A stretch of 64,000 bases of DNA from Leptospira fainei serovar Hurstbridge str. BUT 6 (GTDB taxonomy: Bacteria > Spirochaetota > Leptospiria > Leptospirales > Leptospiraceae), in NCBI RefSeq assembly GCF_000306235.2, contig NZ_AKWZ02000010.1:992001-1056000 (forward strand). The letters are read 5' to 3'. The position numbers and the translations under genes were made by a program. The first letter of the stretch is position 1. Every line of letters begins with the position of its first letter. The notes under the pieces are model-generated. The model had not been told where the DNA came from and did no database searches. It worked only from the letters and a program-made list of their open reading frames with translations. This document shows, one piece after another, positions 36,045-45,846 of the stretch.

Positions 36045-38249
36045 TTACTTGCGGTGCAGCCTAAAAATGCCGTCCCAATCGTTTGAAGGGACTTGGTTTA
36101 AAAATAATTTGGTTCTTTTAGCGTATAAACGAACTACGCTATCCAGCGGCTTTTCCTTATATAATTCGCGGAAAATCGAAAAGGCTTCCTTAAAATTTCC
36201 GACTTTATATAAAATAATCCCTTCCGTAAGTTTTGATCTTGCTGCATCTTTCCATTCTGCAAGTTCGGGAGGATCAGCTTCATAAACTTCGTACAATATA
36301 ACCGGCTGAGTCTTACCTTTAACTATGACCGTATCGATTTCTCTGGCTCTAACATCTGAAAGAAGGTTTAAGCGCAGATAAGTATGATGAGTGATCAGAA
36401 TTTTTGTCTTATAAAAAGTCGTTAAATTCTGAACCCTTGATGAAAGATTTACCGTATCACCTACGACAGTCGTATCGATTCTTCTTTCACTTCCGACCGT
36501 GCCAAGAATCAAGGGTCCGGTATTAATTCCGATCCCGAGATCCGCCAGACCGTTTTCACCGTTATCGATCGTCCCGACGAAGCGAACCATATCGATTGCG
36601 GATTGAAGAGCATTATCCGCAGAATTGAATCTTTCTTTTTCGGCACGTTCGCTATGGTCTGAAAATAAGGCGAGGATAGCGTCGCCGATATACTTATCGA
36701 CAAAGCCCGCATTCTTATAGATAATATCCTCGAAACCGGAGAAATATTTATTTAAGTATTTTATATTCTCGTCCGGGGTTAGCCGTTCGGAAACGGATGT
36801 GTATCCTCTCAAGTCCGCAAAAAATACTGACATTGTCTTTTCACGCGAATCCCCGATCTTGATTTCGACCGGACTTCTTCGATCCAAAATAGAAATAAAT
36901 TCGGATGGAACGAAACGGTAAAAAGCGTCTCTCTGCTGAGAGATTTCCAAGTTTAATCTCTGAGATTCCCGGTAAAGACTTACGTATCTCGATACCAACA
37001 GACTAATAATGATTATGATGAATGTAGAGTAAGCGATCTTAAAATACGGGTAATGAATACCGATTATTTTATATATCGCGTCCAACGTATCCCAAATGCC
37101 AAAGACAACGCAGATGCAGATTCCTGTAGCTAGTTTAATAGAATCAGGCTTCTTTCTTTGAATGGCTTGAAAGGAAAAAAACAAAACGTACAATAACATC
37201 GGAATCAGCAGAAACTGAAACAGCCGAAGAGTAGATAAAAGAAATTCAAAAGGAAGAATCCAAGTGGCGATAAAGAAAATCGCGCTTGCGGCGCAAAATA
37301 TACGAATCGTCCAAAACTTTCCTTCTTTTTGATAGAAAAAATCTTTTATGAATAACATAAAAAGGGGAACGATCGGCATCAGACTGGAAAATTCCAGTCT
37401 ATAAAAATAATTCGTGTCCGGACCGCCAGGTAAATTAACGAATTTATGATATATATGGTACGAAGTGGAATAAAAATAGATCGATGATAAAAGTGAAAAA
37501 AACCCGAAATATAAATAATATAGATCTTGTCTTCGAGTTACATAGAATAGTACGTGATAGAAACCGAATATAAAATAGATCCCGAATAAAAAGATATCCA
37601 AGTATTCAGATGTGGAATCATATATCTCTTCCAAAGTCGAAATTCTAAACCCGCTGGCATGATAGAATCCGAAGTGATCGTTTGGCACGTATTTCGTGAG
37701 GGGAGCTTTTCCTAGGAATGTTATCTTTATTTCATTTTTCCCGGGTTTCAGAATGCCGAAGCCGAGCGGAATAATTAACCCTTTTAAAGATCGTCTTTTA
37801 GAGATATCCCCGTCGCCCGCTTCGAACCGTTCCTCCCTAAGCAAAATCCCGTTAAGTTCGATGGACCAGTTTTCTCCTATATCAGGTAGGTAAATTCCTG
37901 AGGGAACTTTTATGAGCTTTTCATCCTTATCAAGTTCGAAAGCGGCTTTCACCTGCACTTTATGAAGCCCCGAGTCCGGTTCAATAGGGAATATTTTTGT
38001 AAAAGCGAGAGGAAAAACAGATAACTGAATCCCGCCTTGACTTGAAGTAGGAATCTGTTTTTTCGATTTTGTTGAAGCGGTCGAAACCGACTCCGGCTCT
38101 TTTGGTTGGGTAATCCAGACTCCTTCCCACTTTAAAGTTCCTAAATCAACGAAAGAAGGATAATCTTTTCTCCGAGCACAACCGGATTGTGCGATCAATA
38201 AAATAAGCAGAAGAAGGAATGTTAATCTACGGAAAATGAATTGGCCCAA
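36045..38249 (-). CDS. 7TM-DISM receptor with class III adenylate cyclase and a lipobox N-terminus
   Basis: A 734-residue sensor. TTG start with GAGGT 7 nt upstream. The signal ends in AQSGC, a probable lipobox, then an extracellular region to about residue 205, seven membrane helices (about 205-420), a short coiled coil and a class III cyclase domain (about 465-640). Cyclase residues are intact: metal Asp in FFADLRGYTS and KYIGDAILALF, Lys in the VDKYIGD pattern that selects ATP, VVGDTVNLSSRVQ for base and transition-state contacts. A last helical TPR-like segment follows. It likely makes cAMP in response to an envelope signal. A combination of lipidation and 7TM anchoring would be unusual. 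Confidence 0.88.
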   Translation of the reverse strand: MGQFIFRRLTFLLLLILLIAQSGCARRKDYPSFVDLGTLKWEGVWITQPKEPESVSTASTKSKKQIPTSSQGGIQLSVFPLAFTKIFPIEPDSGLHKVQVKAAFELDKDEKLIKVPSGIYLPDIGENWSIELNGILLREERFEAGDGDISKRRSLKGLIIPLGFGILKPGKNEIKITFLGKAPLTKYVPNDHFGFYHASGFRISTLEEIYDSTSEYLDIFLFGIYFIFGFYHVLFYVTRRQDLYYLYFGFFSLLSSIYFYSTSYHIYHKFVNLPGGPDTNYFYRLEFSSLMPIVPLFMLFIKDFFYQKEGKFWTIRIFCAASAIFFIATWILPFEFLLSTLRLFQFLLIPMLLYVLFFSFQAIQRKKPDSIKLATGICICVVFGIWDTLDAIYKIIGIHYPYFKIAYSTFIIIIISLLVSRYVSLYRESQRLNLEISQQRDAFYRFVPSEFISILDRRSPVEIKIGDSREKTMSVFFADLRGYTSVSERLTPDENIKYLNKYFSGFEDIIYKNAGFVDKYIGDAILALFSDHSERAEKERFNSADNALQSAIDMVRFVGTIDNGENGLADLGIGINTGPLILGTVGSERRIDTTVVGDTVNLSSRVQNLTTFYKTKILITHHTYLRLNLLSDVRAREIDTVIVKGKTQPVILYEVYEADPPELAEWKDAARSKLTEGIILYKVGNFKEAFSIFRELYKEKPLDSVVRLYAKRTKLFLNQVPSNDWDGIFRLHRK

Positions 38250-38259
38250 ACTAGGGACC

Positions 38260-39273
<1,014 letters not shown>

Positions 39274-39406
39274 TGTCTCGGTTCCTAAAAGATATTATCG
39301 GCAAAAGCGAGTATTTTCAAGGCAAAGATTTTTCTTATGGAATGGCTTGCCAAGAAGACATAAATGGAACATTCTGGGAAGTAGCAAATTGTAAGGATTT
39401 CCTGCC

Positions 39407-39763
39407 TTGAAAACAAAAGTCTACGAGTACAAAAACTGTAGTACGTGCAGAAAAGCTCTAAAATATCTGGAATCTAGAAAAGCCGACTTTGAAGCCTTGC
39501 CGATCCGCGAAACTCCCCCGAAGAAAGCGGAATTGAAGAAGATGTTGGGTTATCTAAACGGAGATTCGAAGCGTTTATTTAATACTTCCGGGGGAGACTA
39601 CAGAGAATTGGGCCTGAAGGATAAGCTATCCAAAATGAGTACCGAGGAGCAATTCGATTTGCTCTCGAAAAACGGGAATCTTGTAAAGCGCCCTTTTGTA
39701 CTTGGCGATACTTTCGGTTTAGTCGGTTTTAAAGAGGACGAATGGAAAAAAGTATTCGGATGA
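39407..39763 (+). CDS. ArsC/Spx-like thioredoxin-fold protein
   Basis: A 118-residue member of the ArsC/Spx/YffB family: KVYEYKNCSTCRKALKYL with the CxxC at residues 10-13, IRETPPKKAEL and the NLVKRPFVLG segment. Family members are arsenate reductases or, as Spx, bind RNA polymerase alpha to sense disulfide stress; the two cannot be separated here. TTG start with AAGGA upstream. Divergent from fliG, so any regulation is independent. Cytoplasmic. Confidence 0.85.
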   Translation: MKTKVYEYKNCSTCRKALKYLESRKADFEALPIRETPPKKAELKKMLGYLNGDSKRLFNTSGGDYRELGLKDKLSKMSTEEQFDLLSKNGNLVKRPFVLGDTFGLVGFKEDEWKKVFG

Positions 39764-39771
39764 TCCTAAAA

Positions 39772-39787
39772 TCGCAGGACCCTGCGA
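39772..39787 (-). terminator. Intrinsic terminator-like hairpin at the end of the aldo-keto reductase operon
   Basis: A 6-7-bp GC-rich stem (TCGCAGG / CCTGCGA) with a very small loop. On the minus strand it is followed by TTTT. It lies 9 nt beyond the ArsC-like stop on the plus strand. Confidence 0.6.
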
Positions 39788-39816
39788 CGAGTTCCAATAG
39801 TACCCGAAATTTTTAA

Positions 39817-39865
39817 TATAGGACCTAGGTTTCAGTCAATCTCCGAATGAAACCTAGGTCCTATA
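39817..39865. terminator. 18-bp perfect inverted repeat between convergent genes
   Basis: Arms 39817-39834 and 39848-39865 are exactly complementary over 18 bp (TATAGGACCTAGGTTTCA on the plus strand), with a 13-nt loop. It starts 9 nt past the aldo-keto reductase stop. No T-tract follows on either strand, so it is either a strong RNA stability hairpin or part of a two-hairpin terminator. Confidence 0.65.
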
Positions 39866-39873
39866 AAATCAGT

Positions 39874-40863
39874 CTATCTTCCTACCGAACTCATCATTGA
39901 TTCGGGATAACGCAAACCGAATGCAGCCCCATTAGGCGCAATCGAATCGATGCGTTTCAAATCTTCGTTCGACAAGATTATTTCCGCTGCCTTAGTATTC
40001 TCCTCAAGATAGGATCTACGCTTCGTGCCCGGAATCGGAACGATATCTTTGCCACTAGCGAGAACCCATGCCAGAGCCAATTGTCCCGGAGTAACCGACT
40101 TTTCTTTTGCGATTTCTTGAATCTTTGCGACCAGATCCAGATTTTTTTGAAAATTCTCCCCTTGGAAACGCGGTGAAAACCTTCTATAATCCGTCGGGTC
40201 CAAATCTTCAAATTTCGTAATTTGCCCAGTCAAAAAACCCCTCCCGAGCGGACTGTAAGCGACAAACCCGATTCCAAGTTCTCTACAAGCATTCAGCAAT
40301 CCGTCTTCAGGATCTCGACTCCAAAGGGAATATTCCGTTTGGAGCGCTGAGATCGGATGCACTTTAGAGGCCTTCCGGAGAGTATCGATGCCTGCTTCGG
40401 AAAGACCAAGATATCTGATCTTTCCTTCCTTTACTAACTCCGCCATCGCACCAACCGTCTCTTCGATCGGCGTATTCGGATCCACTCTATGCTGGTAATA
40501 AAGATCGATATAATCGGTACCTAATCTTTTTAAGCTAGCTTCGCAAGCTTGCTTAACGTATTCGGCTTTCCCATTGATTCCTCTTTTTTGCGGATCATTG
40601 GGATCTCTAACGATTCCGAATTTAGTAGCAAGAACTACTTTGTCTCTCTTACCACGAATCGTCTTACCTATCAATTCCTCGTTGGTGTAAGGACCGTACA
40701 TATCCGAAGTATCCAGGAAATTGACTCCCAAATCCAAAGCCCGGTGTAAAGTGGCGATAGATTCCGCATCGTCTCTTTTTCCGTAAAAGTCGGACATTCC
40801 CATACAGCCTAATCCGATTTCGGAAACCGTAAGACCGTTTTTACCTAATTGCCTTTTTTGCAT
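39874..40863 (-). CDS. Aldo/keto reductase
   Basis: A 329-residue NADPH-dependent aldo-keto reductase barrel: [25 protein letters not shown], catalytic Asp/Tyr in FLDTSDMYG, Lys in LATKFG, His in YYQHRVD, and [14 protein letters not shown] for cofactor binding. It resembles the YakC/pyridoxal-reductase-like group; the substrate is unknown. The ATG at 40863 is favoured by GGGAGAGG upstream; an alternative ATG at 40887 adds eight residues. Last gene of the minus-strand cluster that starts at 43732. Confidence 0.9.
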   Translation of the reverse strand: MQKRQLGKNGLTVSEIGLGCMGMSDFYGKRDDAESIATLHRALDLGVNFLDTSDMYGPYTNEELIGKTIRGKRDKVVLATKFGIVRDPNDPQKRGINGKAEYVKQACEASLKRLGTDYIDLYYQHRVDPNTPIEETVGAMAELVKEGKIRYLGLSEAGIDTLRKASKVHPISALQTEYSLWSRDPEDGLLNACRELGIGFVAYSPLGRGFLTGQITKFEDLDPTDYRRFSPRFQGENFQKNLDLVAKIQEIAKEKSVTPGQLALAWVLASGKDIVPIPGTKRRSYLEENTKAAEIILSNEDLKRIDSIAPNGAAFGLRYPESMMSSVGR

Positions 40864-40908
40864 GACCTCTCCCAGCACCGACGGCACGTAGAGAATTCGG
40901 GAGAATAA

Positions 40909-41526
40909 TTAGAGATTCATCACTAAGTCCATTCCCTTTCCTTCACGTGTGATCACAATTCCGTCGCCGGTGCAGTCCAGAATTGTGGAAAGTTCTACCT
41001 GGAATATACCGCCATCGACAATTCCATCTACTCGGCTTCCGTACTCCTCCTCCAACATCTCTACATCGATAATGAACTCATCTTTTATGAAGACGGAGGT
41101 CGATGTCAGTGGATTCGGATGAATTTCCATCAAGGCTTGAAGATATCTCGAATCCGGAATGCGAATCCCGATATTTTTATCCTTTTGGTTGGTAAAAGAA
41201 ACCCGAGGAAGATGTTTATTCGCCTTCACTATGAAAGTGAACGGTCCGGGGGTAATCCGCTTCATTAGACGGAAAGACTCGTTGGAAAGTTGTTCTATGT
41301 AATGCGAAGCCACGGAAATACTGGGACAGAGCAAAGATAGAGGTTGATTTTTGGGAATATTTTTTAGTTTATAAAGCTTCTCCACACCGCTATGCGATTG
41401 AGAATCCGCAATCAGACCGTAAACGGTATCCGTTGGAAATATATAAACACCCCCCTCGGACAGTCTGTGCGAAACTTGTCCAAGGATCCTTTTTTCCGGA
41501 TTTTCGGGATGTATTGATAAAATCAT
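40909..41526 (-). CDS. Threonylcarbamoyl-AMP synthase family (TsaC/YciO)
   Basis: A 205-residue YrdC-fold protein with the family core FPTDTVYGLIADSQS, YKLKNIPKNQPLSLLC and ITPGPFTFIVKA. Family members make threonylcarbamoyl-AMP for t6A37, together with TsaB, TsaE and TsaD, two of which are in this window. The N-terminal context IHPENPEKRIL and overall length look more like the YciO subgroup, whose activity is weaker or unclear, so it may be a paralogue of a separate TsaC. Its ATG overlaps the SDR stop (ATGA). Confidence 0.86.
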   Translation of the reverse strand: MILSIHPENPEKRILGQVSHRLSEGGVYIFPTDTVYGLIADSQSHSGVEKLYKLKNIPKNQPLSLLCPSISVASHYIEQLSNESFRLMKRITPGPFTFIVKANKHLPRVSFTNQKDKNIGIRIPDSRYLQALMEIHPNPLTSTSVFIKDEFIIDVEMLEEEYGSRVDGIVDGGIFQVELSTILDCTGDGIVITREGKGMDLVMNL

Positions 41527-42266
41527 ATTATAGAGGTTACGCCCCCATCTACTACGATCGTTTGTCCGGTCACATAGGCAGCCGCATCGGAGGCAAGATA
41601 AAGCGAAGCGCCGACCAAATCCTCCGGTCTACCCAATCGAGCCATCGGAATTCTTGCTCTCATTTGAGCCAATACTTCCGGTTTCTCCTTGATCATCTCC
41701 GTCATATCCGTATCTATAAATCCCGGACAAACCGCGTTTACTCGATAACCGGAACTTACCCATTCCACCGCGAGAGCTCTGGTCATGTTTATCACCGCAC
41801 CTTTAGTCCCGCAATAGACAGAGGCAAATTTTGTTCCGCGAATTCCCAGAACTGACGCGATATTTATAATATTTCCGCCCTTCTTTTTATGTATTTTATA
41901 ATATGCCTGACAGGAGCGGAAAACACCAACAAAATTAGTCTGGGTAACGTTTTGAATATCTTCCTCCTTGAAAAAGCCAGCCGGTAAATTCGTGGCGACC
42001 CCTGCGTTATTAACGAGAATATCCAATTTTCCGTGTTTCTTAACTATTGACTCAATGACCGGATCCATTGCTCCAATTTCCCGAATGTCTGCAGGGAATC
42101 CTTCGATACCCGACCCTTCCAGTCGTTTAACCGATTCCACGGAGGATCCCGTGCCGTAGACTATGGCTCCTGCATCCTTGAAACCTTGCGCAATTTGTCT
42201 CCCAATTCCGCGGGTAGCACCCGTTACTAAAACCGTTCTTCCACTTATATCGAATATGTTTCTCAA
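41523..42266 (-). CDS. Short-chain dehydrogenase/reductase (FabG-like)
   Basis: A 247-residue classical SDR: VTGATRGIGRQIAQ nucleotide motif, NNAGVATN, the catalytic Ser in INIASVLG and YCGTKGAV (Tyr and Lys), and PGFID. These are typical of 3-oxoacyl-ACP reductase-like enzymes, with substrate uncertain. The TTG start at 42266 is inferred: GGCGGAG lies about 8 nt upstream and it shares TTGA with the stop of the lipoprotein gene. An ATG at 42344 would add 26 basic residues inside that gene. Coupled to the tsaC-family gene by ATGA. Confidence 0.88.
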   Translation of the reverse strand: MRNIFDISGRTVLVTGATRGIGRQIAQGFKDAGAIVYGTGSSVESVKRLEGSGIEGFPADIREIGAMDPVIESIVKKHGKLDILVNNAGVATNLPAGFFKEEDIQNVTQTNFVGVFRSCQAYYKIHKKKGGNIINIASVLGIRGTKFASVYCGTKGAVINMTRALAVEWVSSGYRVNAVCPGFIDTDMTEMIKEKPEVLAQMRARIPMARLGRPEDLVGASLYLASDAAAYVTGQTIVVDGGVTSII

Positions 42267-42781
42267 AATTTTGCTCCGCCTGTTTCTTTGTTTGGTTCCG
42301 AATAATTCACTTTTGGCCTTCCGTCTCCCTCTACAGGACTGCAAGGATGTTCAGATCTTCTATAGTCGGCTTTACGGCCTGCCGCAATATCATACCGTTC
42401 GAATAATTTTTTCGAATCAAGTCGCATATTATTTCCGTAATCTGTTCGAGTATCCCGATCTAATTCCCGCTTTTTGGGAAGCGGTTCTAAAGGATCAATG
42501 GGTTCCTTTGAGGGTTTTGCATATTCTCGAATCTTATATTCGTCTTTTAAAACGCCTCGATCGATATAATGGCTATAACCTTCGTATTCCTCGTGAAAAG
42601 GATCGCAGTCCGATAGATCCGGAACGACCTTCACTTTTCCGCAAAATAAATCCAACCAATTACATGTTTTTTCAAAGGTAATATTTCTAAAATTCTGCAG
42701 ATTCATCCCACGACAACCGGGTAATATCACAGAGAGAAAAAACATTAATAATATATTAATTATATTTCTATGAATTTTCAT
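42263..42781 (-). CDS. Unrecognised lipoprotein
   Basis: A 172-residue protein with a signal peptide and lipobox VILPGC. The mature region contains four other Cys (KTC, LFC, SDC, HPC) and a highly charged C-terminal half with many Asp, Arg and Lys (DRDTRTDYGNN), likely extended. No family is recognised. Its stop overlaps the TTG start of the SDR gene. Transcribed together with the upstream 303-residue exported protein, about 40 nt away. Confidence 0.68.
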   Translation of the reverse strand: MKIHRNIINILLMFFLSVILPGCRGMNLQNFRNITFEKTCNWLDLFCGKVKVVPDLSDCDPFHEEYEGYSHYIDRGVLKDEYKIREYAKPSKEPIDPLEPLPKKRELDRDTRTDYGNNMRLDSKKLFERYDIAAGRKADYRRSEHPCSPVEGDGRPKVNYSEPNKETGGAKF

Positions 42782-42820
42782 CTTAACGGCATTCCGATAT
42801 TTAAAGCGGACGAAGAAAAT

Positions 42821-43732
42821 TCATTTCTTACCCGCTTCCGTTCCGGACGTCGCTTTTGCACCAGGCGCGTCGCCCTGTTTTGTTTCCGAAGGCAGAGATC
42901 CTTTTCTCTGCTGATAAATTTTCCGAATGGCATCTTTTTCTTTCCTGCGATGAACTTCCTCGGATTCGGTCAGCACTTCGAGACAATCGTCCCAATATTT
43001 TACTTCGTCAGAACTAAGATAATCCGTCTCTAGAACTCGATTTTTGGAAAGTTTTGCTTCGGACTCCAATTTTCCTTCCTTCGATTTTTCCAGAAGAATC
43101 TTCGCTTTATAAAGTTGGAGCAGGCCCTGCTTAGCAAAATAAAGACCTTGTCCCTGATTACCGGAATCCCGCTCGCCTTTCCCCGCAAGCCAAGTGTCTC
43201 GAAAAATTTGAAGATGCTTCTCCATGACTGGAACATACTGCCGCCCTTCCGCATCCTTGTTTATTTTTAAGTCCACGATTTTCGGCTGCAGTTCCTTTTC
43301 TAGTGCATCCGATTTTGCCAAAACGTCTTTAGATTGAGCTTCCGCTATCTGATCTAATTTACCTTTCAGCGCTTGGAATGACGTAGAAGCCGATTCCCAT
43401 TCCCCTCTTTGAAAGGTCGATTCGGCTTTAGAGTATTCCGATATGAGCGCGTCCCATTCGTTTTTTCTTCCGAAATTCAATAAAGTAGTACGCAGGTAAC
43501 GAAGCACTATCCAAGATCTTTTCCTAATTGAATAGGCTCGCGATTTCGGATCTATATTCGGATTATTAACAGATGGAGTAGCCGAATCGGAAGAGTGTTT
43601 ATTGTTTTCATCTTTCGAATTCGCAGCCGTTACCGTTTGAGCGTTTGACTTCGACGGGAATCCCAAGGTTAACAGTAGAATAAATCCGATCGAAAATGAT
43701 TTTAGAGATATTCGAAGGAAGCGTTTCATCAT
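42821..43732 (-). CDS. Unrecognised exported coiled-coil protein
   Basis: About 303 residues from the first of two adjacent ATGs at 43732. The signal peptide ends near KSNAQ. The mature protein is helical and rich in Lys, Glu and Ser, with a Ser/Asn-rich linker, then long heptad-like stretches (KAESTFQRGEWESASTSFQALK and KHLQIFRDTWLAGKGERDSGNQ) that resemble TPR-like or coiled-coil packing. An ATG at 43795 would run into the divergent maf region. The function is unknown; it is probably periplasmic or outer-membrane associated. Confidence 0.68.
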   Translation of the reverse strand: MMKRFLRISLKSFSIGFILLLTLGFPSKSNAQTVTAANSKDENNKHSSDSATPSVNNPNIDPKSRAYSIRKRSWIVLRYLRTTLLNFGRKNEWDALISEYSKAESTFQRGEWESASTSFQALKGKLDQIAEAQSKDVLAKSDALEKELQPKIVDLKINKDAEGRQYVPVMEKHLQIFRDTWLAGKGERDSGNQGQGLYFAKQGLLQLYKAKILLEKSKEGKLESEAKLSKNRVLETDYLSSDEVKYWDDCLEVLTESEEVHRRKEKDAIRKIYQQRKGSLPSETKQGDAPGAKATSGTEAGKK

Positions 43733-43801
43733 TGCAATCCGTTCGTCCAGTGATATCGGGAAAAGGAGTGCCTGGCAAGGCTTTTCTTGAAACATGGATG
43801 A

Positions 43802-44368
43802 ATGCTGATCTTACGTTCCCGATCACCCAGAAGGCGCGAAGTTTTCGATGCTCTCGGACTCTTATATTCCGTCGATGCATACGACATCGACGAATCCTCG
43901 TTTGAAAGGGAAGACTCTCTCGAATACCTAAAGAGAATTACGATCGCCAAACTAGGTCCAGGTCTCCGAAATACTTTGGATGTCCAAGTATCGGCCGATA
44001 CGATCGTCGTTCGCGACGGCGCAATTCTTCAAAAACCTTCTGACGAAGCAGATGCAATTTCAATGCTGTCCAGTTTAGTAGATCGTAAACATCAAGTTTT
44101 TTCAGGTATGGCGATCCGAAATCGAGACCGGGAGATTTTTGATTATGACGTCTCCGAAGTTTTCTTTTTGCCCTGGAATCAGGATGAGATTCTAGACTAC
44201 GTTCGAAGGAATAAACCTTACGATAAGGCGGGGGCGTACGGCATTCAAGATCCGGGCAGCCCGGTTCGATCCTTTACCGGATCTTATACAAATATTTTAG
44301 GTTTCCCAATTCGAAAGTTTTTCCAATATCATTCGATTTGGGCTGATTTTTTAGGAAAGAAAGGATAG
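43802..44368 (+). CDS. maf: Maf-family nucleotide pyrophosphatase
   Basis: A 188-residue protein of the Maf/HAM1-like family that hydrolyses non-canonical or modified nucleotides. It starts with LILRSRSPRRREVF, has the VSADTIVV catalytic Asp region and ends with YDKAGAYGIQD. This is the typical full length. Some members are septum-formation inhibitors; that is not testable here. It is divergent from the minus-strand cluster and convergent with a small hypothetical gene 22 nt away. Confidence 0.93.
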   Translation: MLILRSRSPRRREVFDALGLLYSVDAYDIDESSFEREDSLEYLKRITIAKLGPGLRNTLDVQVSADTIVVRDGAILQKPSDEADAISMLSSLVDRKHQVFSGMAIRNRDREIFDYDVSEVFFLPWNQDEILDYVRRNKPYDKAGAYGIQDPGSPVRSFTGSYTNILGFPIRKFFQYHSIWADFLGKKG

Positions 44369-44390
44369 TCGTGAGAGAAAATAGTTGGAG

Positions 44391-44612
44391 TTAGACGTAG
44401 AAATCGACTAAACGGCCTTTCGCAGAACTAGATTCTTCCGTTTTGCTAGCTCCCTCGGGCCCATAAAATTTTAGATTCTGACCTAAGTTTGAAAAATCCT
44501 TCTGCTTAATAGGATCTACGGGTGGAACAATCGTCCGATTTAAAATCGGCTTCACATATGTAAGAACTTCTTCCGGATAGGAAATCCTCTGTATTCCGTC
44601 GCTGATTTTCAT
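44391..44612 (-). CDS. Small hypothetical protein
   Basis: A 73-residue product starting MKISDGIQRISYP and ending KGRLVDFYV. No signal peptide or membrane segment. AGAAG lies 4 nt before the ATG. The absence of any overlapping strong gene on the other strand and the purine-rich start support it, but no family is recognised. It is convergent with maf and divergent from holA. Confidence 0.5.
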   Translation of the reverse strand: MKISDGIQRISYPEEVLTYVKPILNRTIVPPVDPIKQKDFSNLGQNLKFYGPEGASKTEESSSAKGRLVDFYV

Positions 44613-44736
44613 ACTTCTTCTGAAAGGAAAAGAATAGCCTCTTCATATACTATATCGGCGCTAAAGTGTCCGGGCTTTAGACGGATTTCCGTGATCATGC
44701 GCTTGACTCGCCCGAATTTGCCTGCAAAATGCTTCT

Positions 44737-45846
44737 GTGGCGTCCAGCACTCGCGAATCTTTTAGCCCCTCTTACGAAAATCTCTTAGATTTCCTTCACA
44801 AAGCAAAGGGTGGAATCGAAAAGCTACCTCAAGTACTCTTCGTCGTTTCCGAGGATTCGTACGAATTCGGATTAGTTAGCGATCTTTACAGGGAGGCATT
44901 TCGGAAATCAGGGGATGCCTTCGAAGTAGTGGTTTTCGTGTCCGAGCCGGGAGACCTGGAAGCGTTTCAAAACGAAGCTATGAATTTGGATATGTTCGCG
45001 GCCCGTAAATTGTTCGTGATTAAATCCGGAACCGATTTTTTTAAACCTCTATTAGGAAAAGGTAAATCGAAGCTCGGAGTCAAAACTCAGTTTTCTTCTT
45101 TACCCGAATCGGTAAAAGTACTAGTTCATTATGATCATTGGGACATCTCAAAAGAATTGATTTCGTTATTCGGGCAGGAAGCGAAGTATTTCAAATCCGG
45201 AAAAATCTATCCTGATAAACGAAGAGATGCTGTTCTTAGAGCTTGTAAAGAAGCCGACGTAAGGCTCGACGATCAAGCGGAAGAAGAATTTATCCTGAGA
45301 GTAAATCCAAGCGCCGGCTCTTATTTAAAAAACTTGGAAAAGCTGCGACTTTATTTAGGAAAGAAATCCTTTAAACTCGAAGATCTAAAGGAAGTATTAT
45401 TTCAATCCTCAGAGTTTAGTGCGCCTGAAATTCTCGATTTCTTTTTTGAACGGGACTCTTTGCGATTTGCAAAGGAGTTTTCGAAATTTAAAATCGGGAA
45501 GGATTCGCTTTTACTATTCCTTTCGTTATTAAAAGACCACACGGATAGACTCCGAAAGTTTAAAGTGATTTCGCGCCATTATGAAAACGTTCTCTCCGAA
45601 AAGGAGCAATCTGATTTGCTAGAAATGCAAAATTATTCGCCAGGCAGAAAGAGCCATATGCTTCGAAGACTGCGCAAAGAGAATTCCGCTTTCTCCGATA
45701 AAGACATACTCGAACTCTACGAATTTATCACCGAGATCAATCGGAAGATAAAAACCGGCGCCGAAAAGGAAGACACGGTGTATTATTTTCTTAGGAGGGT
45801 GGAGAATTTTTTTCGTCGTCAGGATCGTACAGTTCAAATTCGGTAA
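44737..45846 (+). CDS. holA: DNA polymerase III delta subunit (HolA)
   Basis: A 369-residue clamp-loader wrench subunit that opens the beta ring. It matches the HolA fold: N-terminal AAA+-like domain (LPQVLFVVSEDSYEFGLVSDLYREAF, ARKLFVIKSG), no active P-loop, helical lid and a C-terminal helical collar (LSLLKDHTDRLRKF). GTG start at 44737 with no clear ribosome-binding site. The other clamp-loader subunit, delta prime, is at 60143-61090. The last 56 nt overlap the 3' end of the convergent regulator. Confidence 0.88.
   Translation: MASSTRESFSPSYENLLDFLHKAKGGIEKLPQVLFVVSEDSYEFGLVSDLYREAFRKSGDAFEVVVFVSEPGDLEAFQNEAMNLDMFAARKLFVIKSGTDFFKPLLGKGKSKLGVKTQFSSLPESVKVLVHYDHWDISKELISLFGQEAKYFKSGKIYPDKRRDAVLRACKEADVRLDDQAEEEFILRVNPSAGSYLKNLEKLRLYLGKKSFKLEDLKEVLFQSSEFSAPEILDFFFERDSLRFAKEFSKFKIGKDSLLLFLSLLKDHTDRLRKFKVISRHYENVLSEKEQSDLLEMQNYSPGRKSHMLRRLRKENSAFSDKDILELYEFITEINRKIKTGAEKEDTVYYFLRRVENFFRRQDRTVQIR

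Noticed and set aside
39340..39370. Sigma-54-like site (TGGAATGGCTTGCC) upstream of the ArsC/Spx-like gene
   Set aside because: The distance between the GG and GC elements is two bases shorter than the -24/-12 consensus requires.
42267..42344. Longer SDR start at 42344
   Set aside because: Adds 26 basic residues inside the upstream lipoprotein gene and has no homology to SDR N-termini; the TTG at 42266 has a good upstream site.
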